Shown here in pieces: positions 30,101 to 40,094 of a DNA stretch of 64,000 bases (position 1 is the stretch's first letter; each line of letters opens with the position of its first letter). The notes under the pieces were generated by a model. The model was given only the letters and a program-made list of their open reading frames with translations, searched no databases and had not been told where the DNA came from. Both the position numbers and the translations under genes were made by a program. The stretch is from contig CANQRV010000002.1 in NCBI GenBank assembly GCA_947626355.1, positions 1-64,000 of the forward strand, in the 5' to 3' direction. The DNA is from an uncultured Muribaculaceae bacterium (GTDB lineage: Bacteria > Bacteroidota > Bacteroidia > Bacteroidales > Muribaculaceae).

Positions 30101-31624
30101 AAGGACGACAACAACATCGAGATCCTCAACCGAGACAGTGTGCTCGTGAAGATCCTTATCCGCGAGCAGTCGAAGAAGGAGAGCCGCAATTTCGCCAGCG
30201 AGCTGGCCGCGTATTCGCTCCGCTTCCTCATGATGCCGCGCACCCTGTCCATCCGCTGGCGCAACAGCCATTCGCTCAACCTCCCGCAGTTCTCGCCCAA
30301 TATCGGCGATGTCTTCGGACAGTCCACCAAGTATGGTCCCATGTCGCCGGGTCTCGACTTCGCGTTCGGCTTCTTCGACGAGAGCTACGTCAACAAGGCC
30401 CTCGACCGGGGCTGGCTCATCACCAACTCCGAGCAGACCTCGCCGGCTATCTGGAACCAGGGCCAGGAGTTCAACTTCGAGCTCACACTCGAGCCGATCC
30501 GGGGACTGAAGGTGACGCTCACCTCCAACCTCACCGACAACAAGACGCGTCAGATGCAGTTTATGTTTGCCGGCATGCCTACGTCGCATTCCGGATCATA
30601 TACCCGCACCCACATAGCGCTCGCCTCGGCCCTCAAGGGCAGCAACGCGGAAGACGGCTACAGCTCGGAGGCTTTCAGCAAGTTCCTTTCCTACATACCC
30701 GTCATCGCCGAGAGGGTGCAGGGGCAGTATGACGGAATGTCATATCCCACCACCGGCTTCATGGAGGGCAACGCTCTCGGCGGCACTCCTTTCAATCCCC
30801 AGAACGGTGTCGTTTCCTCTACGAGCAGCGACGTGCTGATTCCGGCCTTCATCGCCGCCTACAGCGGCTACGACCCCCATAAGGTGACTCTCCAGCATTT
30901 CCCGGGTCTCGAATCGATGCGCCCCAACTGGAAGGTGACCTACGACGGTTTCCTCCAGATGGGCAACATGAGCAAATGGTTCAAGGCGTTCACCCTCAAC
31001 CACGCCTATCAGTGCACCTACTCTATCGGTTCTTATTCGAGCTACATGAACTGGGTGAGCGTCGGCGGTGACCTCGGCTTCATCCAGAACGAGCTCACCC
31101 AGATGCCGGTGCCGTCGTCGCCCTTCAACATCTCCTCTGTGGCCATCACCGAGAAATTCGCGCCGCTGATCGGAGTGACATTCACGCTCCACAACGACAT
31201 GACGTTCAATGCCGAATACCGCGATGCACGCACCCTGAACCTCAACTCCTCGGCCGGTCAGATTGTGGAGACCACCAGCAAGCAGTTCTCCATAGGCGCC
31301 GGCTACAAGATCGCCAATTTCAACAAGATCATAAAGATCGGCAGCCAGCAGGGCAACACCAACAATGACCTCTCGATCAATCTCGATGTGGCGCTCAGCA
31401 ACAACCAGAGCCTGATCCGCAAGATCGAGACAGCCTACACCCAGGCCACTCAGGGCACGAAGACCTTTTCAATCAATTTCATGGCCAGCTATCAGATGAG
31501 CCGCCGTCTCACGGTATCGGCCTTCTTCGACCATCAGGTCAACACGCCGCTCGTCTCCAACGCCTCCTATCCGACCTCCAACTCCAACTACGGCATCGCC
31601 TTCAACCTCTCCCTCGCCCGCTGA
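24107..31624 (+). CDS. sprA: T9SS outer-membrane translocon protein SprA
   Basis: 2505 aa; SIQVSMGIKSNKTDNPALSLKSRRKTFFDFDQKIQ, extensive SprA-type repeats; abuts the ruvA stop. Confidence 0.93.
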   Translation: MNCLRDLATYLGLKRLPVTTAVVLFVACCLALAVTAQQQQNSRLKPPPPPFTPDINPAAGLPDSLALPAPVAPTLPTEYDDYVGREYAADLSDPSNIKTEIVYDPATKLYYIHTRLGDNDILTPYTLTPEQYNEMMTRREMFGYFQQRNAESFLQKDKEPFNILDMNFSLGPLEKVFGPGGVRLTTQGSIQVSMGIKSNKTDNPALSLKSRRKTFFDFDQKIQATIAASVGDKMKFNMTYNTDATFDFDSKNLKLNYEGKEDEIIKNIEAGNVSMTTGSSLIRGGTSLFGIKTKLQFGKLTLTGLVSQQNSESKTVNTQGGVQTTKYSIKADNYDANRHFFLAQYFYDNYDQFASRLPHVSSGINITRIEVWITNKNSRFEEARNFVGFMDLGENTRLANDFWVPDMSTAVPSNQSNNLLSVIKNDYPGAREISQVTQVLAPLQAYGITGGRDYEKVESARLLKSSEYTLNSTLGYISLKQALNTDEVLAVAYEYTYNGRVYQVGEFSSDISNTSQSLYLKMLRSTTVAPELPMWKLMMKNVYSLGAYQLQKKNFKLNIKYLSDTTGTEITYLPIGEIANQPLLQVMNLDRLDSNQESNPDGFFDYVEGYTVQPSNAKIIFPVAEPFGAWLERKIGNPELAAQYVYKELYDSTLVVARQFADKNKYSLSGEYQASNGATIRLNAMNVPRGSVVVTAGGVVLTENSDYTVDYSMGIVTITNQSIIDSGTNVSVTLENQSMFSMQRKTLLGLDAQYRFNKDFTLGGTILNFSEKALTEKVSIGDEVINNTMWGLNLSYNKEFMWLTNLINKVPTINATAPSAFRVNAEFAQLVPHKQKTGSNKGSSYIDDFENTQIGLDLRSPYSWFLASTPYDPGSDPMFPEASLSNNVDYGKNRALLNWYYIDRMFTQKNSSLLPGYLKNDLEQLSNPYVREVTVNEIYPGRDINYGEANYIQTLNLSFYPKERGPYNLDADNIDDQGNLLYPEKRWGGIMRKLDNTNFETSNVEYLQFWLLDPFLDEKNPNREGGDLYINFGEISEDVLKDGMKSYENGLPVDGDNQFISTTVWGRVSTQNSLTYAFENTPDARLLQDVGLDGLPDESEFEFDSYKDYLDRLRAKLPASTIETMQADPFSPMNDPAGDDYHFFRSNYYDDIRASILDRYKRYNGVEGNSLSPDQSSNPYYQSARSVPDVEDVNQDNTLNEYERYFEYKVSIRPEDLVVGKNHITDVQISNQRTRDGKSIEVRWYQFKIPLTQPDRVVGNIRDFSTIRFARMFMTGFKETTHLRFASLELMRGEWRDYKFNLNSRNDSPAEGELDMSVVNIEENDQREPVNYVLPPGVDRIQDPGQSQATQLNEQSLSLKVTGLQPGDARGIYKNTQLDLRIYRRLQMWVHAEALIDNITNTRNGDLALFVRLGSDVKNNYYEYEIPLDLTPPSNDYNNFNSADRAKVWPINNFLNVPFEVFTDLKTERNRAKSEGADGVGYGVLYSHLDPDNDRNTVSVLGNPSLSDVRVMLIGIRNKSNSVKDGTIWVNELKVTEFNEDGGWALKTNMNLSVSDLAMVNFTYNKETAGFGGVDQGLSQRRLDDYEQYNLAVQGDVGKLLPEKAQLQAPVYYSLSKDKVTPKYNPLDQDILLKDALDAAVTKHEKDSIKSFALTTKRVESFSVSGLRFNVKSKNPMPWDPANFTVSFSFNKQKDVDPTTEYEVTNDYRGSFQYSYSPYVKGWKPFSFIKGKGKTAKWLRDWELNWLFNNLTFYTSMTRYYYEQQTRSEVDMNFQLPVQVSKNFLWDRQLSLTWNFTQSLNFSFSSNTTARIEETVGAVNKRLFPDKYRDWKDTVWSSIKGLGTPWNYNQTFTGSYRAPFNKIAFLDYLTANVTYNSTYKWDKGATVDGLYLGNSIQNQSTWNADGRLNFETLFNKSKYLQEINKRFSSSQKGNPRNQGRNKDNTPKTPKRNEPKKYERAMYLSMDTTTTIRHNMRTRKLKISATLDDGTPYVLKTKIKDDNNIEILNRDSVLVKILIREQSKKESRNFASELAAYSLRFLMMPRTLSIRWRNSHSLNLPQFSPNIGDVFGQSTKYGPMSPGLDFAFGFFDESYVNKALDRGWLITNSEQTSPAIWNQGQEFNFELTLEPIRGLKVTLTSNLTDNKTRQMQFMFAGMPTSHSGSYTRTHIALASALKGSNAEDGYSSEAFSKFLSYIPVIAERVQGQYDGMSYPTTGFMEGNALGGTPFNPQNGVVSSTSSDVLIPAFIAAYSGYDPHKVTLQHFPGLESMRPNWKVTYDGFLQMGNMSKWFKAFTLNHAYQCTYSIGSYSSYMNWVSVGGDLGFIQNELTQMPVPSSPFNISSVAITEKFAPLIGVTFTLHNDMTFNAEYRDARTLNLNSSAGQIVETTSKQFSIGAGYKIANFNKIIKIGSQQGNTNNDLSINLDVALSNNQSLIRKIETAYTQATQGTKTFSINFMASYQMSRRLTVSAFFDHQVNTPLVSNASYPTSNSNYGIAFNLSLAR

Positions 31625-31648
31625 CGCAAGGTGTTAATAATCAATTAA

Positions 31649-31681
31649 TGTAGGGACGCTTTTCAAAGCGTCCGCCCGGCG
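31649..31681. repeat. TGTAGGGAC-type hairpin element, copy 3 (inverted orientation)
   Basis: tgtagggacgcttttcaaagcgtccgcccggc. Confidence 0.6.
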
Positions 31682-31702
31682 AAAACTATCTATGGGATAT
31701 AG

Positions 31703-31732
31703 GAAAGCGGTTGACTATCATCAACCGCTTTC
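31703..31732 (+). terminator. sprA terminator
   Basis: GAAAGCGGTTGA-ctatca-TCAACCGCTTTC. Confidence 0.7.
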
Positions 31733-31756
31733 TCATAGGTATCTGATATTGGCAGC

Positions 31757-32679
31757 TCAATGCATGATTTTCATCGACCTCTCGCCGATTCTGACGATGA
31801 GCATTCCATTCATATAGCCGATTTCATGGCGTGATATGCCGACCGAAGCATATCCGGAATAGATCATTCGTCCGTCAGCCGTATAAACCTCGACAGCGGC
31901 ACAATTCTCAGACTCAACGAACAGCTCTCCTCCTTCAATCCATGCGCGTAAATTATTATAGGCCATGACGTCGCTGACTGCTGTCAGGTCGCGGTTGTAG
32001 TCCGTAGCCTTGACTTGCTGCGCTGCTACAACGGAGCCGTCTCCGGCATTCAGAAGCACCACCGTAACGGCTGTCTCATTGATATCCTGCACTCCGAATC
32101 CGTCATATTCCGTCTGCATCGGCATAGCGAAAGTGATAGCCTCCGATATGGCTTTGCCGTCGCTCCAGTCCTCCGGCAGCTTGTAGCCGTCGCCGTAGAA
32201 GTCGGGATATACACCCATGCCGACATGGTCAAACGCGCGGTCGGTAGGCGACACTTTCGTGTCGGGATACTCACACCAGAATTTCATGTAGGGCCACCAG
32301 GATGCGTCGGCGTTCTTCAGGAATTCCTCTTCAGTAGTACCGCTGTAGTAGTCTGACTGGAACCATTTCCTTGACGTCCCTGTCAGGTTGTCGGCGCTGA
32401 GGATTACGCAGGCATTGAGCTCAGATATTCATCATTGTCTGAGATATCGGCCAGATGAAGCATGACACCCCTGAGGGAGTCAGACTTCCTGAAGTCTTTT
32501 CTCATTGAGGCGGTCTTCGCTTCACTGAAGAGAGAGCGCATAGTCGCCACGTTGTCGCCTGAGGTGTTGCTGTGGTCATGACTGCATGCTGCGGCGGTTA
32601 TAAGGGTGACAATCGCCGGCAGTATACTGGATATGATTGACGTCAGGTTGTGTTTGGTTCGGTATCGTTTTATGGCCAT
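31757..32679 (-). pseudogene. Composite/degenerate gene: lipoprotein N-terminus (32404-32679) and T9SS-cargo C-terminus (31757-32429) in different frames
   Basis: MAIKRYRTKHN...TLITAAACSHDHSNT lipobox ends in frame at 32404; the other frame is open without ATG from 32429 (ISELNACVILSADNLTG...WWPYMKFWCEYPD...) to a T9SS-like tail. Confidence 0.6.
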
Positions 32680-32765
32680 GACAGCCACAAAGGTAACACT
32701 TTTTTGCTGCATGACGGCAATAGATGACAAAAATAATATGGGCATTCTGTGGCCAGTCCATGAAA

Positions 32766-32792
32766 AAGCCGCCGGCTGCGGGCCGGCGGCTT
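32766..32792 (-). terminator. Hairpin terminator
   Basis: AAGCCGCCGGC-tgcgg-GCCGGCGGCTT. Confidence 0.75.
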
Positions 32793-32815
32793 GCGTCAGA
32801 CACTGTCTGAGTCTA

Positions 32816-33280
32816 TCATATGAGATGGAGAGTCGATTTGTCGGGGTTGACGGCCTGAAGGCGTCCGTAACTGTCGATGAGGAAGCTTCTGCATCCCGAC
32901 GCTGTCTGGTAGTCGGCCAGAGCGTCCTTGCGGATGTCTTCACTGTAATAGGCCTTTCCATTGTCGATGCCGTCGATCGCCATGATCTCGCGGGCCAGAT
33001 CGCTGTCGGCATCCACACATATCGCCACGAAATTCAGCCGTCCGCCGGAAGCGGCGGCAAGGTCGGAATACTCTTTATTGCGCAGACGTGAGGCCGCATC
33101 CTGCGCCGACCAGAAATTGATGATGGTTGGAAAGTCAGTTTTGCTCGGGAGAGTCGATTTGTCGCTTAGCCTTATTGCCGGGACGCTGTCGCCGGGCTCC
33201 ATGGAGCCGCTGAAGAGAGGTGTAGACGAGGAGAGAAACAGCATCGCTGCAAGTGCCAGGAAAAAACTTTTGAATTTCAC
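32816..33280 (-). CDS. Exported thioredoxin-fold protein lacking CxxC
   Basis: signal peptide; DFPTIINFWSAQDAASRLRNKEYSDLA...NFVAICVDAD...CRSFLIDSYGRLQAVNP. Confidence 0.72.
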   Translation of the reverse strand: MKFKSFFLALAAMLFLSSSTPLFSGSMEPGDSVPAIRLSDKSTLPSKTDFPTIINFWSAQDAASRLRNKEYSDLAAASGGRLNFVAICVDADSDLAREIMAIDGIDNGKAYYSEDIRKDALADYQTASGCRSFLIDSYGRLQAVNPDKSTLHLI

Positions 33281-33545
33281 AATTTATTAAATTAGTTACA
33301 CAATAGCCGCCAGACCTTCCCTCGGGAAGGCGATTCATGATTGAACGCGGCGTTAATTAACTCTGGCCCGGAGACTACGGAAGGATGTCTCCGTCATCAG
33401 CATGATGGTCAGGCATGAATCCGCACGGATTCATAAATGCCCATACGTATATATAACGCCGTTGGGGGGCGGATAGTTTATAAAAGATGTTTTTTAACAT
33501 ATTTCTGGCGTGATCAGCGCCCTCCGGGCTTCAACGTTAAAAAGC

Positions 33546-33576
33546 GGCCCCGCGTCGAGCTTGTCGACGCGGGGCC
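33546..33576 (-). terminator. clpB terminator
   Basis: GGCCCCGCGTCGA-gcttg-TCGACGCGGGGCC. Confidence 0.85.
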
Positions 33577-33605
33577 TGTGGATGGTTGAGTTATGAAACC
33601 TGTGC

Positions 33606-36203
<2,598 letters not shown>

Positions 36204-36349
36204 ATATAGGATTTTTGGTTGTTTGCTCCTTTTGATTTTTAAAATATTAACAATTGTGGCGCAATTTGGTTGAAAATATCCCGCATTTATAACAATCCCG
36301 CCTCTTCGGGAGTTACTATTACAGAACCCAAATCAATTAATGTTATAAT

Positions 36350-36850
36350 ATGAAGACATTTGCTTATTCAGGAGTAATCCTCGCGACCCTCTGTCTGGCC
36401 TCTTGCGGAGGCGGGGGAGAGAAGAAAGAAGCCAGGGCTGTCGACGACGACGCGTTCTACGCCACACAGCCCGTGCGCAGCGGCATCTACCGCGCTGTCG
36501 ATTTCGACATCGCCGGCGGCAAGGAGGAGCGGAAGGGGCATTTCGACGGCCGCGTCATGATGGCGCTCAGCCCCGAGCAGTCAGGTATGTATATATATGA
36601 AAACGGCAACCGAGTGAAGCTCGACTACAGCATCATGCTCTCAGCGCCGTTTGCCAAGACTGACAGCGTCTACTCCACGACCGACGCGAAAGGGCGTCCC
36701 GTCACCATCTCCACCGACAGCACTGTCTACGTGCTCGCATTCGAGAAGGGCAAGGAGACCATACGCATCGGCTTCGAGTCCAAGCCTATGTCTACCACCT
36801 CAGCTTCCGATATGTGGACGAAAATCAGCGACCGCCTTTCAAAAAAATGA
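36350..36850 (+). CDS. Putative lipoprotein of unknown function
   Basis: MKTFAYSGVILATLCLASCGGGG lipobox. Confidence 0.7.
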   Translation: MKTFAYSGVILATLCLASCGGGGEKKEARAVDDDAFYATQPVRSGIYRAVDFDIAGGKEERKGHFDGRVMMALSPEQSGMYIYENGNRVKLDYSIMLSAPFAKTDSVYSTTDAKGRPVTISTDSTVYVLAFEKGKETIRIGFESKPMSTTSASDMWTKISDRLSKK

Positions 36851-36890
36851 TTTTGCGGCCGTTTTAGGTTGTTTTCTTAAAAATAAATCT

Positions 36891-36898
36891 TAACTTTG
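36891..36898 (+). promoter_or_regulatory. -7 promoter element TAACTTTG
   Basis: upstream of the ROK kinase. Confidence 0.6.
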
Positions 36899-36980
36899 CA
36901 ATATGATGTCATGCCAGCTGTGTCATGACGTCGCTTCTGTGAGATTTATGTTTTACAACAGTATATAAATTTTTCGTTCT

Positions 36981-38015
36981 ATGAGCAAACCATACGTAGT
37001 TGGTATCGACATCGGCGGCACCAACACTGTGTTCGGCATTGTCGACGCGCGCGGCCATATAGTGGCCAGCGATTCCATAAAGACAGCCAAACACGCGATT
37101 TTCGACGATTATATCGAGGATCTCCGCGTAAACCTCGACAGGCTGCTGAAGGCCAACGACGCTGAAGACAAGATCAAAGGCATAGGCATCGGAGCCCCCA
37201 ACGGCAATTACTATACCGGCGAGATTCTCAATCCGCCAAACCTCCCCTGGGGCCCGGTGATTCCTCTGGCCGAGAAGGTAAGCAAGGCGTTCAACGGCAT
37301 TCCCGTGGCCGTCACCAACGACGCCAACGCCGCCGCCCTTGGCGAGATGACATACGGCGCCGCACGCGGTATGAAGGACTTCATCATGATCACCCTCGGC
37401 ACGGGTGTCGGCTCCGGCATCGTCATCAACGGTCAGCTCGTATATGGTCATGACGGTTTCGCCGGTGAGCTCGGACACGTCATCATGAAGCGCAACAACG
37501 GCCGTATCTGCGGCTGCGGACGCACGGGTTGCCTCGAGGCTTACTGCTCCGCTACCGGAGTGGCACGCACGGCAAGGGAATTCCTTGAGGTGAGGTCGGA
37601 GCCATCCACGCTCCGCAACCTCCAGATCGAGGACATCACATCCAAGGACGTCTACGAGGCTGCTGTGGCAGGTGACAAGATGGCTAAGGAGATCTTCGAC
37701 TACACGGCCAAGATCCTCGCCCAGGCGTTCGCCGATATGGTGGCTTTCTCGAGCCCCCAGGCCATAATCCTCTTCGGCGGTCTCGCCCGAAGCGGCGACC
37801 TTCTGCTCAAGCCTCTCCGTGAGGAATTCGAGAAGCAGCTCATGCCTATCTTCCGCGGCAAGACGAAGATCATCCTCTCCGAGCTCAAGGAGAGCGACGC
37901 CGCTGTGCTCGGCGCCTCCGCCCTCGGCTGGGAAGCGAAATATAAATATGAGGTGCCCTCTTTCGACAGGTCTCTCCCGATAGATCCGGCTCCCGCCGAA
38001 AGGCCCGAAGCCTGA
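36981..38015 (+). CDS. ROK family glucokinase
   Basis: YVVGIDIGGTNTVFGIVD; GHDGFAGELGHVIM; CGCGRTGCLEAYCS. Confidence 0.92.
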   Translation: MSKPYVVGIDIGGTNTVFGIVDARGHIVASDSIKTAKHAIFDDYIEDLRVNLDRLLKANDAEDKIKGIGIGAPNGNYYTGEILNPPNLPWGPVIPLAEKVSKAFNGIPVAVTNDANAAALGEMTYGAARGMKDFIMITLGTGVGSGIVINGQLVYGHDGFAGELGHVIMKRNNGRICGCGRTGCLEAYCSATGVARTAREFLEVRSEPSTLRNLQIEDITSKDVYEAAVAGDKMAKEIFDYTAKILAQAFADMVAFSSPQAIILFGGLARSGDLLLKPLREEFEKQLMPIFRGKTKIILSELKESDAAVLGASALGWEAKYKYEVPSFDRSLPIDPAPAERPEA

Positions 38016-38030
38016 CCCCGATTGATATAG

Positions 38031-38062
38031 GATTTATAAGATTTATAAGACTTATAAAATTT
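38031..38062. repeat. Short tandem ATTTATAAG repeats
   Basis: gatttataag atttataag acttataaaattt. Confidence 0.5.
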
Positions 38063-38070
38063 ACAATACT

Positions 38071-38106
38071 GAAGGAGGCCCCGGACATCAGCCCGGGGCC
38101 TCCTTC
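38071..38106. terminator. Bidirectional terminator hairpin
   Basis: GAAGGAGGCCCCGG...CCGGGGCCTCCTTC between convergent genes. Confidence 0.8.
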
Positions 38107-38136
38107 ACCCTTCACCCTTCACTCTTGCGCGAAGCG

Positions 38137-38718
38137 CTAAAACATCTTCAGCTCCTCGTAGAGCCTGTGGATAGGCAGCCCCATCACGTTGTAGAAGCTT
38201 CCTTCTATCGACTCCACGGCTACACACCCTATCCATTCCTGGATGCCGTAGGCTCCGGCCTTGTCGAGCGGCGAATAGTTCTGCACGTAATAGCGGGCCT
38301 CCTCTTCCGAGAATGCCGCGAAGGTCACTTTCGTCACCGTAGTGAACGATGTGCGCCGGTCGCTGGTGGTGATGGTCACTCCCGTGGCTACCTCGTGGGT
38401 CTTTCCGGCCAGGCTCATCAGCATCTCCACTGCCTCCTTGTCGTCGTGTGGCTTTCCCAGTATACGTCCTTCGCTCACCACCACCGTGTCGGCGGTGATG
38501 AAGAGCTCGTTGCCCGTGATGTGGCGCTGATATACGTCGGCTTTCTCCGACGATATATACTGTGCCACCTCCAGCGGCGGGATGTCGTCGGGATAATCTT
38601 CCCTGATTCCACCTATTGTGACCACATGAAACGGTATGCGGAGCTTCTGGAGGAGCTCGCGCCTGCGTGGCGATTTGCTCGCCAGCAGAATCTTGTATTT
38701 CTCGAGATTGTCAAGCAT
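38137..38718 (-). CDS. maf: Maf-like nucleotide pyrophosphatase
   Basis: ILLASKSPRRRELLQKL; ITADTVV; DKAGAYGIQ. Confidence 0.93.
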   Translation of the reverse strand: MLDNLEKYKILLASKSPRRRELLQKLRIPFHVVTIGGIREDYPDDIPPLEVAQYISSEKADVYQRHITGNELFITADTVVVSEGRILGKPHDDKEAVEMLMSLAGKTHEVATGVTITTSDRRTSFTTVTKVTFAAFSEEEARYYVQNYSPLDKAGAYGIQEWIGCVAVESIEGSFYNVMGLPIHRLYEELKMF

Positions 38719-38771
38719 TTCTCCAATTATTTAATATGACTGTCGCATAATACACATTACATTAATATCAT

Positions 38772-38804
38772 GGCTTGTAGGGACATGCCTTCGGCATGTT
38801 TCCC
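38772..38804. repeat. TGTAGGGACATGCC hairpin element, copy B
   Basis: ggcttgtagggacatgccttcggcatgtttccc. Confidence 0.65.
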
Positions 38805-38826
38805 TGCCGCCGTCGGTTAAGTCCTT

Positions 38827-39351
38827 TCACCAGCCGAACGACTTCGCGTCGCGCATCCAGAGCCCGGCTGCCTTGAGCGTCTGCTCTATTAGGTCGCGCA
38901 CACAGCCGTATCCTCCGCCGCACGGCGACACGTATCTGGCTGTCTGCTTCACCTCCCATGCCGCGTCGTGAGGCGCGCAGGGGAGTGCCACATGCCGCAT
39001 GGCCTGCAGGTCGGGTATGTCGTCGCCCATATAGGCCACCTCTTCCGGCCTCAGTCCGTTGTCGGCCATCCACTGTTCGAGTATCGGCAGTTTGTGGGCC
39101 GCGCCCTGGAAGATGTCGGTGATGCCCAGGGCTGAGAAGCGTTTCTCCACAGCCACGGTCCTGCCGCCGGTGATTATGGCTATCCTGTAGCCCAGCTTCA
39201 CGGCGAGCTGAAGTGCGTAGCCGTCCTTGATGTTCACCATCCGCATGGGCTGTCCCTCATTGTCCATCGGTATGGTGGAGGGGGAGAGCACTCCGTCTAC
39301 GTCGAAGGCGAATGCCTTGATTTTGGTAAGGTCGTAGTCTATTGAGCTCAT
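38827..39351 (-). CDS. KdsC-like HAD phosphatase
   Basis: MSSIDYDLTKIKAFAFDVDGVLSPS...IAIITGGRTVAVEKR...VAYMGDDIPDLQAM; ATGA overlap with the upstream gene. Confidence 0.88.
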   Translation of the reverse strand: MSSIDYDLTKIKAFAFDVDGVLSPSTIPMDNEGQPMRMVNIKDGYALQLAVKLGYRIAIITGGRTVAVEKRFSALGITDIFQGAAHKLPILEQWMADNGLRPEEVAYMGDDIPDLQAMRHVALPCAPHDAAWEVKQTARYVSPCGGGYGCVRDLIEQTLKAAGLWMRDAKSFGW

Positions 39352-40094
39352 TGTCTGTTGTGTGTTTCTTTGTCGTTTTGTGTGTTGTCGCTGATGGCGA
39401 TGATCGAGTCGGTCAGTAGTCCGTAGATCTCCTTCATGCGTCCACTGTCGGCCAATGCCTCGAGGTGCGCGTTGATGGTCTTGGTGTCTCTGCGTGCGGC
39501 CGGTCCGGTCTGGGCCTTGGCGGGAGTCGTCTTCCGCAGCTTGCCCACTGTCTCGCCGATCAGCGGGAGCAGTACGCTGATGTCGTAGCCCTTCTCTCGC
39601 AGCAGCGAGTCGGCGAGCGTGTAAAGGTGGTTGGTGAAGTTGCAGGCCATCACCGAAGCTATGTGCAGCTGCTTCCTTGCGTCGGAATCGGCCCGGTGTA
39701 CTGTCGGCGACACCAAGGCCGCTATTCCCGACAGGGCCTCGGCAGTCGGCTCGCTGTCGCCCTCTATGAAGAAGGGTATAGAGGTGTAGTCGATCTCTAC
39801 GTCGCGGCTGAAGGTCTGTAGCGGATAGAACACTCCGCGATGCTCGAACAATCCGAGTGCCTCCATCGGCGTGCTTCCTGATGTATGGGCCACGATGCCG
39901 TTGAAGCCTGTGGCATGCAGGGCTTTCGCCACATCGGCGATAGCGTTGTCGGATACGCATATCAGGCATGCCTCCGCCTCCAGCGGCAGACCTTCGAGCG
40001 TGTGGGGATTCACTATCGCCACATCAGCATGGCTGTGGAGCGCTTTGCCGAGATGTGTGGCCACGTTGCCGCGTCCTATGATTGCTATTTTCAT
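39348..40094 (-). CDS. Rossmann-like plus DUF2520 domain protein
   Basis: MKIAIIGRGNVATHLGKAL...CVSDNAIADVA...VAHTSGSTPMEAL. Confidence 0.85.
   Translation of the reverse strand: MKIAIIGRGNVATHLGKALHSHADVAIVNPHTLEGLPLEAEACLICVSDNAIADVAKALHATGFNGIVAHTSGSTPMEALGLFEHRGVFYPLQTFSRDVEIDYTSIPFFIEGDSEPTAEALSGIAALVSPTVHRADSDARKQLHIASVMACNFTNHLYTLADSLLREKGYDISVLLPLIGETVGKLRKTTPAKAQTGPAARRDTKTINAHLEALADSGRMKEIYGLLTDSIIAISDNTQNDKETHNRQ

Noticed and set aside
38101-38125. cacccttcacccttcactcttg mini-repeat
   Set aside because: Too short and lacks spacers; not a CRISPR or meaningful array. No CRISPR array, integrase, transposase or phage module was seen elsewhere.
38827-39969. 380-aa ORF extending the HAD phosphatase upstream
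   Set aside because: The N-terminal 206 residues are an out-of-frame reading of the DUF2520 gene; the true start is 39351.
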